Positions 45,203 to 54,820 of a stretch of DNA of 64,000 bases are shown piece after piece. The DNA is from CATOSP01 sp965216155 (GTDB lineage: Bacteria; Chloroflexota; Dehalococcoidia; Lucifugimonadales; UBA3495). The notes beneath the pieces were generated by a model. It made no database searches and was not told where the DNA came from. It worked only from the letters and a program-made list of their open reading frames with translations. Numbering within the stretch: position 1 is the stretch's first letter; every line of letters starts with the position of its first letter. Location of the stretch: the NCBI GenBank assembly GCA_965216155.1, contig CBDCFD010000007.1, forward strand, positions 496,001 through 560,000, read 5' to 3'. The position numbers and the translations under genes are program-made.

Positions 45203-46570
45203 TCATTGAAGGTCCTGATGAGCCCTTCCCACCAGGACCTCGCTTCGGTAGCGCCAGGACCTTTCGGCAATTTCATCAAAGAAGTCGGCGGGGAGGCCAG
45301 ACAGGGAGATCGCAACCTCAATCTCTTTGGCCAGGGTGGTGTCGAAGATTCCCGGATCGTCGCTTCCCACCACGAAGGGAACGCCCCACTCGCAGAGTTG
45401 AACAATCGGATGGTGCTCGGGCCGCGAGATGCCGCCAACACGGCGGTTCGATGTCGGACATATCTCAACGACCGAGCCTAGGGCGCTGATGCAGCCGGCC
45501 GCATACCGTTGACGAAGACGCATCTCTTTGAGCCTCTGTTCGTCGTAATGGACAGTGAGGAGGGCCTGCCGCGGCAGACTGCGCAGCCGGTCCATCTCCT
45601 GTGCAATCGCCTGATCGTCCACCGGGACGCCCAACTTGCTGAGTCCTTCCCTGTTCCGAAGATCATAGCGGAACTGGTCCATTCGTTCCGCAACGGACTC
45701 CCGGCGGCTGTGGACCCCGTACATGTCCGGGCTGACTCCCAGGGCTATGGCGTGTCCCAACCGGTGGACGCCCATCTCCGCGGCCTCGTGGACCCAGCGT
45801 ACAGCGCTTTCCAGCGACTTGTCGGAGAAGCTTTCTCCAACGTGGTAAAGAATTGCCAGGGCCCGTTCCGGGTGCGCGCGGTTGAACTCCTTCACCGCTT
45901 CGAAAAATTCCCGCTGCTCTTTCGGAGGATGCCCTTCCTCCAGATAGCAAAAGTCGATCCCGGTCAACAGGTGACCACTGGGCCCAAGCGCCACCTCCCT
46001 GGTCACTTCCCATCCGGGCCAGGGATTGTCCCTCGAAAGACTGACGGCAAGGCGTGGTTGAATGTCGGAGCCTTCATACTCCGAATAGGCGTCCAACATG
46101 GCCAGTAGCATTTGCCTGGCCTGGTCCCGGGTAAAACCGGAAGGTAGCGTCATGCGTTGCTCGGCGTAGCCAATATTCTCCGCAAGTTGTCGTTTCAGAA
46201 TTTGGTGCATGAAATGGCAGACTCCATAGACCAGGGTCGAAAAGGCGGAACCTTCTTCCCCCAAAGTCGCCCTCTTGATGCCGCAATTCAGCATGTTGTA
46301 CTTGGCTTGAAACCTGGCAAAGTTGCCGCCGTCTTCGTCCTGAAATACAAAGAGCCTCCGAAACTCGTTCTCCGCTCCCGGCCTCCCCAGATTATATCGA
46401 TCCAGTATTTCATGAACTGCCGGAAGTTCGCCGTAAGCTTCCCGGAATGAAAGTTCGTAAGGAGTCCAGTCCACAGAACGGTCCTTGACGAATTCAAGAA
46501 AATGTTTCCAGTGAATCGACCCGTAGAGGTGGAGGTGGATATCTGCCAGTTTCTGATTAGTGCTATCCAT
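45203..46570 (-). CDS. adenosine deaminase-family protein
   Basis: A 455-residue member of the adenosine/AMP deaminase family: DIHLHLYGSI (metal HxH), LYHVGE (HxGE), HRLGHAIALG (catalytic His), EICPTSNRRVGG and VVGSDDPGIFDT (metal and catalytic Asp). All key residues are present. It is longer than a typical 340-residue adenosine deaminase, with an insertion around residues 100-190. It should deaminate a purine or related aminated ring in the cytoplasm. No strong ribosome-binding site precedes the ATG. Confidence 0.88.
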   Translation of the reverse strand: MDSTNQKLADIHLHLYGSIHWKHFLEFVKDRSVDWTPYELSFREAYGELPAVHEILDRYNLGRPGAENEFRRLFVFQDEDGGNFARFQAKYNMLNCGIKRATLGEEGSAFSTLVYGVCHFMHQILKRQLAENIGYAEQRMTLPSGFTRDQARQMLLAMLDAYSEYEGSDIQPRLAVSLSRDNPWPGWEVTREVALGPSGHLLTGIDFCYLEEGHPPKEQREFFEAVKEFNRAHPERALAILYHVGESFSDKSLESAVRWVHEAAEMGVHRLGHAIALGVSPDMYGVHSRRESVAERMDQFRYDLRNREGLSKLGVPVDDQAIAQEMDRLRSLPRQALLTVHYDEQRLKEMRLRQRYAAGCISALGSVVEICPTSNRRVGGISRPEHHPIVQLCEWGVPFVVGSDDPGIFDTTLAKEIEVAISLSGLPADFFDEIAERSWRYRSEVLVGRAHQDLQ

Positions 46571-47395
46571 GGCCGAATTCTAACACGCCGTGTTGCCGGC
46601 AACTTGCTTCCGAATCCCGGACGAAGGCCACAGAACCAACAACAGGAATGCGGATCCCAGTGCAGCAGTCCACCAACTCTTGGGTTAGTGCTGAGTTCCT
46701 GCGGAACGGTCTCACCACGACGCTGGCGGGTACCGAGTATCCCCGAGTGCATGCGCCCGTGATTCCAGGGAAAATACTGCTATTCAGCGCGCCTTCGCGG
46801 AGTTCCTGCTCCTGACCATGGAAGGAGTCAAGACGCTACCCCGGAATCAATAGACACCAAAAAGTGCGGTACTCATGGGTAGTGGATTTGCCTAGGACAT
46901 AGGTTCTGACACCACGGGCCGAAGGATGGGAAATAGCAGCGAGTGGTTCGAGTCCAGTTTGGTGGGGCTGGCCGATGCAGCCTACCTGATACTAACACGC
47001 CTGCTTTGGGTTTATGCCAGCTTTGGTTGGGGTTTCAAGTTACGTGCAGGTATTTTCCAAATAGCGAAATCTCGACTTCAACCCGCCATTGCCTGGATTC
47101 ACAAACGAAGTGCAACAACAAGCTAAGGTGCTGCCATGGGAACTCGGTCCCGACGAATCCCCATCGACCAGCGGTGTGAAGTGGCACGTATTCATGACTA
47201 CGCGCATGTCCCCTGCAACGTTCTCATCTGATACTATGTCAAACTAGGCAGGCGCCACTCTCGCTGGCCAGTTTGCTCAACCTTTTCCCTGGTCGTTTGC
47301 AGATGGACTTCAGCCCGCCCGGGAAACCCACGGACAACACCTTCATCTGGCGCCAGACCAAAGAACTAGAAAATCGTTAATTCGGAGGCCTTTCA
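46571..47395. other. intergenic region
   Basis: 825 bp with no convincing open frame, RNA gene or repeat. A TTCGAGTCC string near 46946 looks like a tRNA T-loop, but no cloverleaf can be built around it. The last bases (GGAGGCCTTTCA) are the ribosome-binding site of the next gene. Confidence 0.5.
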
Positions 47396-49156
47396 ATGCC
47401 AGTCAAAGGGACCACGCTAACCAGTCTTCGTCCATTGATGCAGGGGGTCAACGGCATGGTGGTAGCCAGCCACCCCAGTGCCGCCATGGCCGGTTTGGAA
47501 GTCCTGAAAAACGGTGGTAACGCGATTGACGCCGGAGTGGCCGTCGGCTTAGCGTTGAACGTGGTGCATGTCGATGACTGCAGCTTCCTGGGCGTGGCGC
47601 CCACGGTCATATACCTGGCTGACCGGAAAGAAGTTACCACTCTTGACGGGCTCGGGGTCTGGCCTAAAGCCGCGTCGGTCGAGTACTTTCAAAAAAACCA
47701 CGGCGGAAGAATTCCGGCCGGCGTGCTCTCGTCCTTAACTCCGGCCGCCGCCGATTCGTGGCTAACCTCCCTGTCCACGTTTGGCACGATGACCTTCGGA
47801 GAGGTGGCGACCGCGGCCATCGACCTGGCCGGAAACGGTTTCCCCATGTTCCGTTACCTGGCCGGCCGGTTCAAGACCGCCTTCGACCAGTACAGCGCGC
47901 ACCCGTCAACCGCCGAGATTTACCTGCCTGGCGGCCGGGCCCCCAAACAGGGCGAGATGTTCTATCAGAAGGACTTGGCCGCCACCTTGGCCAAAATCGC
48001 CGATGTGGAGGCTTCCAACACCGGGAAAGGCCGGGAGGCCGCGCTCAAGGAGGCCAGAGACTACATCTACACCGGCGAACTTGGCCGCAAGATTGCCGCA
48101 TACAACGGGGAGATGGGGGGTATGCTCACCGAGGAAGACCTAGCCCGGTATCATGTCCAAGTGGCTCCGCCCGTGACGGTAAACTACAAGGGCTACGACG
48201 TCTACAGCACAGGGCCGTGGGGCCAAGGACCGACGTTCCCTCAAGCCCTCAAGATCCTGGAAGGTTACGACCTGGCGTCCATGGGCCACAATTCCGCCGA
48301 GTACATCCACACCGTGAACCAGGCCTTGAATTTGGCCTTTGCCGACCGTGAGCAGTACGTGGGAGACCCGGATTTCGTGGACGTGCCGATCAATGAAATG
48401 CTGGCGGCGGAATATCTGGCTAAGCGCCGGTCTCTAATCGATCCGGACCTGGCCTGGCCGGGTACGCCCCCCGCGGGAGACCCGCGAAACGGAAAGGCGA
48501 CTATCGACGGGGCCCCGCAGTCCCCCGGAGAGGCGGCGGTCCCTGTTGGCACAGCCGGAGTCAGCGGCGGCGGGACTTCTTACTTCGCCGTAATCGACCG
48601 GGATGGAAACATCTTCTCCTCCACCCCCAGCGAGGGCACCAAGAACGGCGGGCCAATAATTCCGGGCACCGGCCTGGCGTTCTCATTGCGCGGCTCCCAG
48701 TCCAAGCTCACTGAAGGCCATCCGGCGTCGGTCGCAGGGGGCAAGCGGCCCAGGCTCACTCCCGCGCCCGCTCTGGTGTTGCGCGACGGCGAGCCCGTGA
48801 TGGCCCTTGGCGCCCACGGTGGCGACCATATCCCGCAAGGCACTCTGCAACTGCTGTTGAACGTCTTGGAATTTGGCCGCGACCCTCAAGAGGCCGTGGA
48901 GGAACCCCGTTTCTATAGCTATAACTTCCCCAGTTCCAACTGGGCGTCCAAATATGAGCCGGGGATGCTGCGGTTGGAAGGCCGTATTTCCGGTGAAGTG
49001 GCCGAGAAATTACGGCGGAAGGGCCACACGATAGAGCAGTATCCCGATTGGTGGGAAGGTTCAGCCTTGTATTGTGTCATCACTCGCAACCCGGAGACCA
49101 AGGTGCTGCAGGGCGGCGCGGACCCGCGGTGCGAGGCCTACGCCGTCGGTTTCTAG
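47396..49156 (+). CDS. gamma-glutamyltransferase family protein
   Basis: A 586-residue Ntn-hydrolase of the GGT family: VASHPSAAMAGLEVLKNGGNAIDAGVAVGLALNVV, the large-subunit end, the autoprocessing Thr394 in GVSGGGTSYFAVIDRDGN, and the small-subunit landmarks GTGLAFSLRG and GAHGGDHIPQGTLQLLLNVLEFG. No signal peptide is visible, unlike periplasmic GGTs. It would cleave gamma-glutamyl or related amide bonds after self-cleavage. GGAGG precedes the ATG. Confidence 0.92.
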   Translation: MPVKGTTLTSLRPLMQGVNGMVVASHPSAAMAGLEVLKNGGNAIDAGVAVGLALNVVHVDDCSFLGVAPTVIYLADRKEVTTLDGLGVWPKAASVEYFQKNHGGRIPAGVLSSLTPAAADSWLTSLSTFGTMTFGEVATAAIDLAGNGFPMFRYLAGRFKTAFDQYSAHPSTAEIYLPGGRAPKQGEMFYQKDLAATLAKIADVEASNTGKGREAALKEARDYIYTGELGRKIAAYNGEMGGMLTEEDLARYHVQVAPPVTVNYKGYDVYSTGPWGQGPTFPQALKILEGYDLASMGHNSAEYIHTVNQALNLAFADREQYVGDPDFVDVPINEMLAAEYLAKRRSLIDPDLAWPGTPPAGDPRNGKATIDGAPQSPGEAAVPVGTAGVSGGGTSYFAVIDRDGNIFSSTPSEGTKNGGPIIPGTGLAFSLRGSQSKLTEGHPASVAGGKRPRLTPAPALVLRDGEPVMALGAHGGDHIPQGTLQLLLNVLEFGRDPQEAVEEPRFYSYNFPSSNWASKYEPGMLRLEGRISGEVAEKLRRKGHTIEQYPDWWEGSALYCVITRNPETKVLQGGADPRCEAYAVGF

Positions 49157-49289
49157 TCCCGCCGCAAACACTGGCAATCTTCGTGAGGACAATTTGGCAG
49201 TACGCCTGAAAATGGGCGTCGATGAGCAGATCTTCCCTAAGACCTGTAGAATTCCTTTCAAGCCAGTTTGAAGGAGGCCCACGTCCATC

Positions 49290-50342
49290 ATGAAGTTTGC
49301 CCTTTTTTTGCTGGGTTCCTGGACAGAGCAGGAGACCAGCGCCCAAAGCCGGATCTTTGGTGAAATGCTGGAACAGGTCGAATACGCCGAGGAGGTAGGC
49401 TTTGATTCGATCTGGATTGCGGAGCATCACTCCAGCCGGTACGGCATCTGTCCCTCCCTGATGCCGCTGCTCAGCCACATCGCCGCACGTACCAGGAAGA
49501 TCCGGATCGGGGCCGGCGTCAGCGTCTTGCCGTTCCACAATCCCATTTTCCTGGCTGAAGAGAGCGCAATGTTGGACGTGCTAAGCAATGGCAGGCTGGA
49601 CTTCGGGGTTGGACGTGGCTCGGCAGATTACGAGTACGGTAACTTCAATATCGACTTTGACACCCGCGACGTGCGAACTCAGGAGGGCTTGGACATTATC
49701 CTGGGGTTGTGGACCCAGTCCGACTTCACTTTTCAGGGCGAATTTTATCAGGTGAAAGACCTTACAATAGCTCCCTGGCCAGTTCAACAACCCCATCCCC
49801 CGGTGTATCTGGCCGTATCCCGCACGCCCGCCAGCGTGGACGTTGCCGTAGCGCGGGACCTGCCCATCCTGACCAGCTTTTCTACCCCGGAGGCCGACAA
49901 CCTGGGCCTGTTTTCCCTTTATGCTGAACGCTGCGCCGCTGCCGGTAAGAATCTGCCTCTGGAGGAAATGCCCTACTTCCGGTTTGTCTACTTGGAGGAA
50001 GACGGACCGGCAGCCCGGGAATACCCGAGGCAGTCCCTGACCTGGGTGCGGGACCTGGGGGGTTATCGGCGCACCTTGACCCACGGCGATGAAATCAATG
50101 TGGACCTGGACCACTGGCGCCGGACCCGCACCGTCGAACCGGCCAGCTATGAGTCGGAACTGGAGACCACCGCTTATTTCGGCACTCCAGAGCAATGTGT
50201 GCAACGAATCACCAAGTTGCGGGACGAACACGGCATCGGGTACTTTGGCGCCAGCATGTCCTTCGGTAGTATGGAGCACTCCAGGGTATTGCGTTCAATG
50301 GAGCTTTTTGCCAAGGAAGTGATGCCCAAGTTCCGGACATAG
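49290..50342 (+). CDS. LLM-class flavin-dependent oxidoreductase
   Basis: A 350-residue luciferase-like monooxygenase (F420 or FMN dependent): MKFALFLLGSW, FDSIWIAEHHSSRYGICPS, IGAGVSVLPFHNPIFLAEESAMLDVLSNGRLDFGVGRG, YFGTPEQCVQRITKLRDEHGI. AAGGAGG lies about 12 nt upstream. It oxidises a small molecule with reduced flavin and O2. It is one of three divergent paralogues in this 9-kb stretch. Confidence 0.92.
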   Translation: MKFALFLLGSWTEQETSAQSRIFGEMLEQVEYAEEVGFDSIWIAEHHSSRYGICPSLMPLLSHIAARTRKIRIGAGVSVLPFHNPIFLAEESAMLDVLSNGRLDFGVGRGSADYEYGNFNIDFDTRDVRTQEGLDIILGLWTQSDFTFQGEFYQVKDLTIAPWPVQQPHPPVYLAVSRTPASVDVAVARDLPILTSFSTPEADNLGLFSLYAERCAAAGKNLPLEEMPYFRFVYLEEDGPAAREYPRQSLTWVRDLGGYRRTLTHGDEINVDLDHWRRTRTVEPASYESELETTAYFGTPEQCVQRITKLRDEHGIGYFGASMSFGSMEHSRVLRSMELFAKEVMPKFRT

Positions 50343-50455
50343 GACTCCGTCACCGACTCTTACGAGTCCAGGATCTCGCTGCAGGTCATGGGGGTGTCAA
50401 ACGCGAGGGTGGGAATCTACTGGAATGAGCGCCCCTAAGTCGCGAAGGAGACACC

Positions 50456-51325
50456 ATGACCAGCGTTGGATACAATCCGGCAGGTCAATTCGACGTCGAA
50501 ATTACCGATCTGGTCTACCTGGAACGCCAGAGCGGCAGCCTCGGGGCAACCATCTACCAGCCCCAGGGCGAAGGGCCTTTCCCAGGTTTGCTGGACGTTC
50601 ACGGCGGCAGATGGTTCCTGAACGACCGTTCCCACGACCACCTCATGAACTCGGCCTTCGCGGCCAGCGGCATTGTGGTCGTCGCAATAGACTTCAGGTT
50701 GGCCCCACAACACCCCTACCCGGGACAGGTCGTGGACACTAACTATGCTACCCGCTGGATGAAGGCCCAGTCCCGACAGCTTAATATAGACCCGGCATCG
50801 GTGGGCGCCTTGGGCTGTTCCAGCGGTGCCCACACTGTCGCGCTGAGCGGAATGCGCCCCAAGGACTCCCGCTATAGGGCGTTGCCGCTCCGCGGAGGAG
50901 CAGATGTGGACGCCTCGTTGCGTTACATGCTGTGCTGTTGGCCCGTCCTTGACCCTCACGCGCGCTACCTCTGGGCCCGCGAAATTGGCGACCACCGGTT
51001 GATAGGCCCCACGGAGTCTTACTTTCCAGATCACGCAAGCCTCCATGAAGGCAACCCTCAGGAGGTCCTGGAACGGGGAGAGCCCGTGGAGCTGCCTCCT
51101 GCGATAATCATCCAGGGCGCCAATGACTCAAACGTCCCCCTGTTTATTCCCCAAAAGTTCGAGGCCGCGTACCGGACCGCCGGAGGCGACATCGAGCTGG
51201 AACTGTTCGCGGGGATGCCCCACGGCTTCGGCAATATTCCCGGAGCTGAATCCGAACGGGCCATTGAGTTGATGAAGGACTTTATCGCGCGGCAATTGTC
51301 ACGCCCGGCGGTGGCGCCGGTTTAA
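50456..51325 (+). CDS. HSL-type alpha/beta hydrolase
   Basis: A 289-residue esterase/lipase of the hormone-sensitive-lipase type: oxyanion motif DVHGGRW, IDFRLAPQHPYPGQVVD, nucleophile GCSSGAH, IIIQGANDSNVP (Asp) and MPHGFGN (His). AAGGAG precedes the ATG. It follows the LLM oxidoreductase by 113 bp on the same strand and may act in the same pathway. The substrate is unknown. Confidence 0.88.
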   Translation: MTSVGYNPAGQFDVEITDLVYLERQSGSLGATIYQPQGEGPFPGLLDVHGGRWFLNDRSHDHLMNSAFAASGIVVVAIDFRLAPQHPYPGQVVDTNYATRWMKAQSRQLNIDPASVGALGCSSGAHTVALSGMRPKDSRYRALPLRGGADVDASLRYMLCCWPVLDPHARYLWAREIGDHRLIGPTESYFPDHASLHEGNPQEVLERGEPVELPPAIIIQGANDSNVPLFIPQKFEAAYRTAGGDIELELFAGMPHGFGNIPGAESERAIELMKDFIARQLSRPAVAPV

Positions 51326-51360
51326 CAGAGTTTTCAACCGGCAAGACCATTGGAGAGCCG

Positions 51361-52353
51361 TTACGAAAGGGTGCCCAGACCCGGGATAATCATCTCCCGG
51401 AAGGCGTCCACCTCGGCCCACGGCATGTCGTAGCCACCCTCCTGGGTGTGAGTGGGAAAGATGAAGACGTGATTGATACCCGATTCGTCTCTGGCCCGCT
51501 TTAGTCTGGCTAAGCATTCCTCAGGTGTGCCGAATATTCCGAAGGCATCGCATATCTCGGCCGCCTGAGCATCGCCGATGCTCTCAGGGACGAAATCGTC
51601 GACCAGGTCGATGCCGGCCTCTCGCAGCCAGAAGAGGTTGGAATCGCTGGGGTATTTCAGGTACGGTTGGTCGGGTCGGAACCACTGTTGAGGAAAGCGA
51701 CGAGCGCTCGGGCCGTCATCCGACACCGTGGTTGGGGTGATGAAGATCGTCCGGAAACCGTCGAGGCTGCGCCCGGCCCGCACCGTTCCGATTTCCAGTC
51801 GGCGGCGGGCCGCGTCGACCGCTTTGGGATGAAGGCCGACAAGCAACAGGGCGCCGTCCGCTACTTCCCCGGCCAACTCCACCATCCTCGGACCGGCGGC
51901 GGTCATGAATACTGGCGTCGGCTGGTCGCTGAAGTTACGCAGCCGGGTTTCCACCCCGTTGAATTCCACTCGCTCGCCTCGCAGCAGACGGCGAATGGTC
52001 AGGACGCTCCGGCGCATCGCCTCCACCGTGGCCCGGGGCCAGCCAATATTACCGACAGAGAGGTAGCCTGGGCCCACGGTCAAGCGTATCCGTTCTGGTG
52101 CGATCTCCTCCAACGAGTGGGCCAGCGAGGCTAGGACCATCGAATGGCGGGTGACCGGGTTGGTAGTTGCGGGGTAAAGGACGAGCTGAGAGGTACGCTC
52201 GGCGGCCAAGGCCAGGGTGAGAAAAACGTCCCGCCCGCTGTGCTGATGGTCGTGGACTCCAACCCCGGAAAATCCGGCGGCCTCACATCCAGCGATGAAA
52301 TCGGCAGTCTGTTGGACCGGCAGGCCGACGGGCACCCTGATATCCACGTTCAT
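51361..52353 (-). CDS. LLM-class flavin-dependent oxidoreductase
   Basis: A 330-residue luciferase-like protein, F420-type in appearance: FIAGCEAAGFSGVGVHDHQHSGRDVFLTLALAAERT, LTVGPGYLSVGNIGWPRATVEAMRRSVLTIRRLLRGERVEFNG and FGIFGTPEECLARLKRARDESGINHVFIFP. AGGAG lies upstream of the ATG. It starts 9 bp after the stop of the upstream binding-protein gene, so it is in an operon with it. Confidence 0.92.
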   Translation of the reverse strand: MNVDIRVPVGLPVQQTADFIAGCEAAGFSGVGVHDHQHSGRDVFLTLALAAERTSQLVLYPATTNPVTRHSMVLASLAHSLEEIAPERIRLTVGPGYLSVGNIGWPRATVEAMRRSVLTIRRLLRGERVEFNGVETRLRNFSDQPTPVFMTAAGPRMVELAGEVADGALLLVGLHPKAVDAARRRLEIGTVRAGRSLDGFRTIFITPTTVSDDGPSARRFPQQWFRPDQPYLKYPSDSNLFWLREAGIDLVDDFVPESIGDAQAAEICDAFGIFGTPEECLARLKRARDESGINHVFIFPTHTQEGGYDMPWAEVDAFREMIIPGLGTLS

Positions 52354-52362
52354 CGAATACTC

Positions 52363-53289
52363 CTACTGTTCAGACCAAAGATGGGTGAACTGGCTGGCCA
52401 CCACCTGCTCATAGGCCACGTCGCCGGAGAGCAGGCCGATACTCCGAGAGAACTCGTTGAGACTGGCTACGGAGTTCGGAGAAATTCCGGCGGTGTAGAA
52501 GGGAGCGTCCCGCCGGACCAGGTCCTCGACCAATGCGGCCTCATCGGGTGGGAACAGCCGTTGGCCGACCTCGGCAGCCAGAGACAGATCGGCCTGCAGC
52601 GCCCCTTGCGCCTCCACCACCGCCCGCACCGCTCCCTCCGCCGTGGCGGGAAAGTCTTCAATCAACCTGTCGGCGGTGACCAACGCCGGAAAGGTAAAGT
52701 CCCTCGCTACCGGCGGACCGAGACCTCGCCGCGGGTCAAGCACCACGTTGCCTATCCCGCTCCGCACCGCCACTTCAGCTCCCATCGCGTTGGCCCAAAA
52801 CCCGTCGATTACTCCCTCCGCCAGGGCTTGGGCGGCATGGACCCCGAAGGACGCGCCGGGCCCGCCGCTGCCGGGTACCGGAGCCAACTCCACGCCGTCC
52901 CTCGTCGGGTCTAAGCCCGCCTCGGCCAGCAACCGGCGCAATGCGGCGTCGGGCCCGGGGGCCGCTCCGATACGCAGACCCTTGACCGCCGCAACATCTC
53001 CTGGCAGAACCCTTAGCCCGGAACGCAACACCAGCAACCAGAAGGTATGTTGGGACAGGGCGGCCAGCAACTTGGCGCCCTGCCAGCCGGGGAAGGCAGA
53101 CAGAGTGGCGTGGGCGGGACCGGCCACGAAGTCGACCCGGCCGTCCCGCGACGCTTCCATGGCCCTGCCCACCGGGAAGACCATCTCCAACTCCACGTCT
53201 ATTCCCTGCGTCTGGAAAAACCCTAGCTCCACGGCGGCCACCGCCGGAAAGTAGGAGTTGGACACCAGGTCGGGAACGGCGATGCGCAT
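52363..53289 (-). CDS. NMT1/SsuA-like substrate-binding protein
   Basis: 308 residues of the periplasmic-binding fold used for taurine, sulfonate or thiamine precursors: FPAVAAVELGFFQTQGIDVELEMVFPVGRAMEASRDGRVDFVAGPAHA, GLRIGAAPGPDAALRRLLAEAGLD, AQALAEGVIDGFWANAMGAEVAVRSG. The start MRIAVPD at 53289 has AAGGAG upstream; a longer reading from 53469 is unsupported. No signal peptide or lipobox is seen, so it may be cytoplasmic or THI5-like. No permease or ATPase is adjacent; the LLM oxidoreductase follows. Confidence 0.82.
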   Translation of the reverse strand: MRIAVPDLVSNSYFPAVAAVELGFFQTQGIDVELEMVFPVGRAMEASRDGRVDFVAGPAHATLSAFPGWQGAKLLAALSQHTFWLLVLRSGLRVLPGDVAAVKGLRIGAAPGPDAALRRLLAEAGLDPTRDGVELAPVPGSGGPGASFGVHAAQALAEGVIDGFWANAMGAEVAVRSGIGNVVLDPRRGLGPPVARDFTFPALVTADRLIEDFPATAEGAVRAVVEAQGALQADLSLAAEVGQRLFPPDEAALVEDLVRRDAPFYTAGISPNSVASLNEFSRSIGLLSGDVAYEQVVASQFTHLWSEQ

Positions 53290-53487
53290 TTGAGCCGTCT
53301 CCTTAGCCCTCGGGCCGGGCATTCGGGTGAGGGGTTGGGCCAAGTTTACCACCGGGTTCGTATTCAGTATCCTCTGCAGGAGGGACGCCGCAATGAAGCA
53401 TGAGCGTGAAACAGCTGGCTTACATTGAAGGACCCAGCGGCGAAGGACCCGGCCACATGTTGATAACACTTATAGGAGGCAAGCCGT

Positions 53488-54576
53488 ATGACTACGTCCT
53501 ACCGTCCCAACGGATTGGTCCGGTACCACGCTGCCGGCGCGTACCGGGGGTATACTCTCTTCTCTCCCAACGGCGGGGACGACGCCTACCTGATAGATAT
53601 GGAAGGCAACTTCGTCCACCGTTGGCACTATCCTGGCGGCATCGCCTACGGCTACCTGTTGGGCAATGGCAACCTGCTTTTCCGGGACCAGGGGTCCAAT
53701 CCTCCAGGCGCCGACCACATCCGGGAACTAGACTGGGACAGCCGGTTGGTCTGGGAATATTACAACTCCAGCTTGAGGCGCCACAACCGGCTTCCCAACG
53801 GGAACAACCTATTCCTGTTGCAACGGGACAGGATATCCGCCGAACTGACCCGCAGGGTCGGAGGCGGCTTTACTACCGCCAGCGACCCGGAGCAGATGTT
53901 CAGTGATCAGGTGGTGGAGGTTACGTCCGATGGGACCGAGGTGGACGTATGGCGGTCCGCAGACCACCTGGACCCGGATACGGACGTGATTTGCCCCCTG
54001 GAAAGCCGCGGTGCCTGGGGCGGCGCAAACGACCTTACTTCGTCGCCCGACGGGAGCACCTTCCTGATCAGCTTCCGCATCCTCGATACTGTGGCGTTAG
54101 TGGACCGGTCGAGGGGAGAGATTACCTGGAAATGGGGGCCGGGTAACATATCTCATCAACACCATCCCACCTATTTGGACAACGGTCACGTGCTGTTGCT
54201 GGACAACGGTTCCCACCGCCGGGGACTCAGCTATTCCCGGGTCATCGAGGTGGACCCATCTACCAGCGAGGTCGTGTGGCAGTACCGGGGCCTGCCGATG
54301 GTCTCCTTCTTCACCCACTTCACCGGCGGAGCGCAACGCTTGCCCAACGGGAACACTTTGATAACCGAAGGTCTTGCGGGCAGGTTGTTCGAGGTAACTC
54401 CCGGAAACGAGATCGTGTGGGAATTCGTCAGCCCCTTCTTTGTTCCGTCCCAGTTCGGCATGGCAAACGGCGTGTTCCGGGCCCACCGCTACGGCCCCGA
54501 CCACCCGGCTTTACAGGGAAAGGTGTTGGACCCGGAGCGATTCGGCAACTTCAATCGGCTGTATCGGGGGAGGTAG
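53488..54576 (+). CDS. arylsulfotransferase (ASST)-family beta-propeller protein
   Basis: A 362-residue propeller protein with ASST features (PF05935/PF14269): GYTLFSPNGGDDAYLIDMEGNFVHRWHYPG, RHNRLPNGNNLFLL, VVEVTSDGTEV, WGPGNISHQHHPTYLDNGHVLLLDNGSHRR and VIEVDPSTSEVVWQYRG. The conserved His in the HQHHP segment corresponds to the active-site area. AGGAGG precedes the ATG. There is no signal peptide, so it is probably cytoplasmic. Sulfotransferase activity is unproven for this subgroup. Confidence 0.85.
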   Translation: MTTSYRPNGLVRYHAAGAYRGYTLFSPNGGDDAYLIDMEGNFVHRWHYPGGIAYGYLLGNGNLLFRDQGSNPPGADHIRELDWDSRLVWEYYNSSLRRHNRLPNGNNLFLLQRDRISAELTRRVGGGFTTASDPEQMFSDQVVEVTSDGTEVDVWRSADHLDPDTDVICPLESRGAWGGANDLTSSPDGSTFLISFRILDTVALVDRSRGEITWKWGPGNISHQHHPTYLDNGHVLLLDNGSHRRGLSYSRVIEVDPSTSEVVWQYRGLPMVSFFTHFTGGAQRLPNGNTLITEGLAGRLFEVTPGNEIVWEFVSPFFVPSQFGMANGVFRAHRYGPDHPALQGKVLDPERFGNFNRLYRGR

Positions 54577-54820
54577 GAAGAACTGTGGACGAACACTGAT
54601 CGCAGCACTGACTATGTCGGCAGACATTGTCGTCCGTAGATTATAAATCGCGGTTGCTAATACGGCCTCCCAGGCGACCAGGCGCACTTTACAACGGTTC
54701 TGGCCTAGAGGCCAACGTGGTTTACAGCCGGCGCTTTGCGTTGACGGCCTATGGGTTGCCGCCTATGATGGCTTGCAACCTCTGGTGAATATCGGGAGGC
54801 GGGAACCGTTGGAGGTCCCT

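Noticed and set aside
44647..45468. 273-residue minus-strand frame
   Set aside because: Its upstream half is a shadow of the adenosine deaminase-like gene and its composition is Arg/Pro/Ser-rich as in out-of-frame GC-rich DNA.
46926..47000. TTCGAGTCC string resembling a tRNA T-loop
   Set aside because: The T-stem has a mismatch and no acceptor, D or anticodon stems can be drawn around it.
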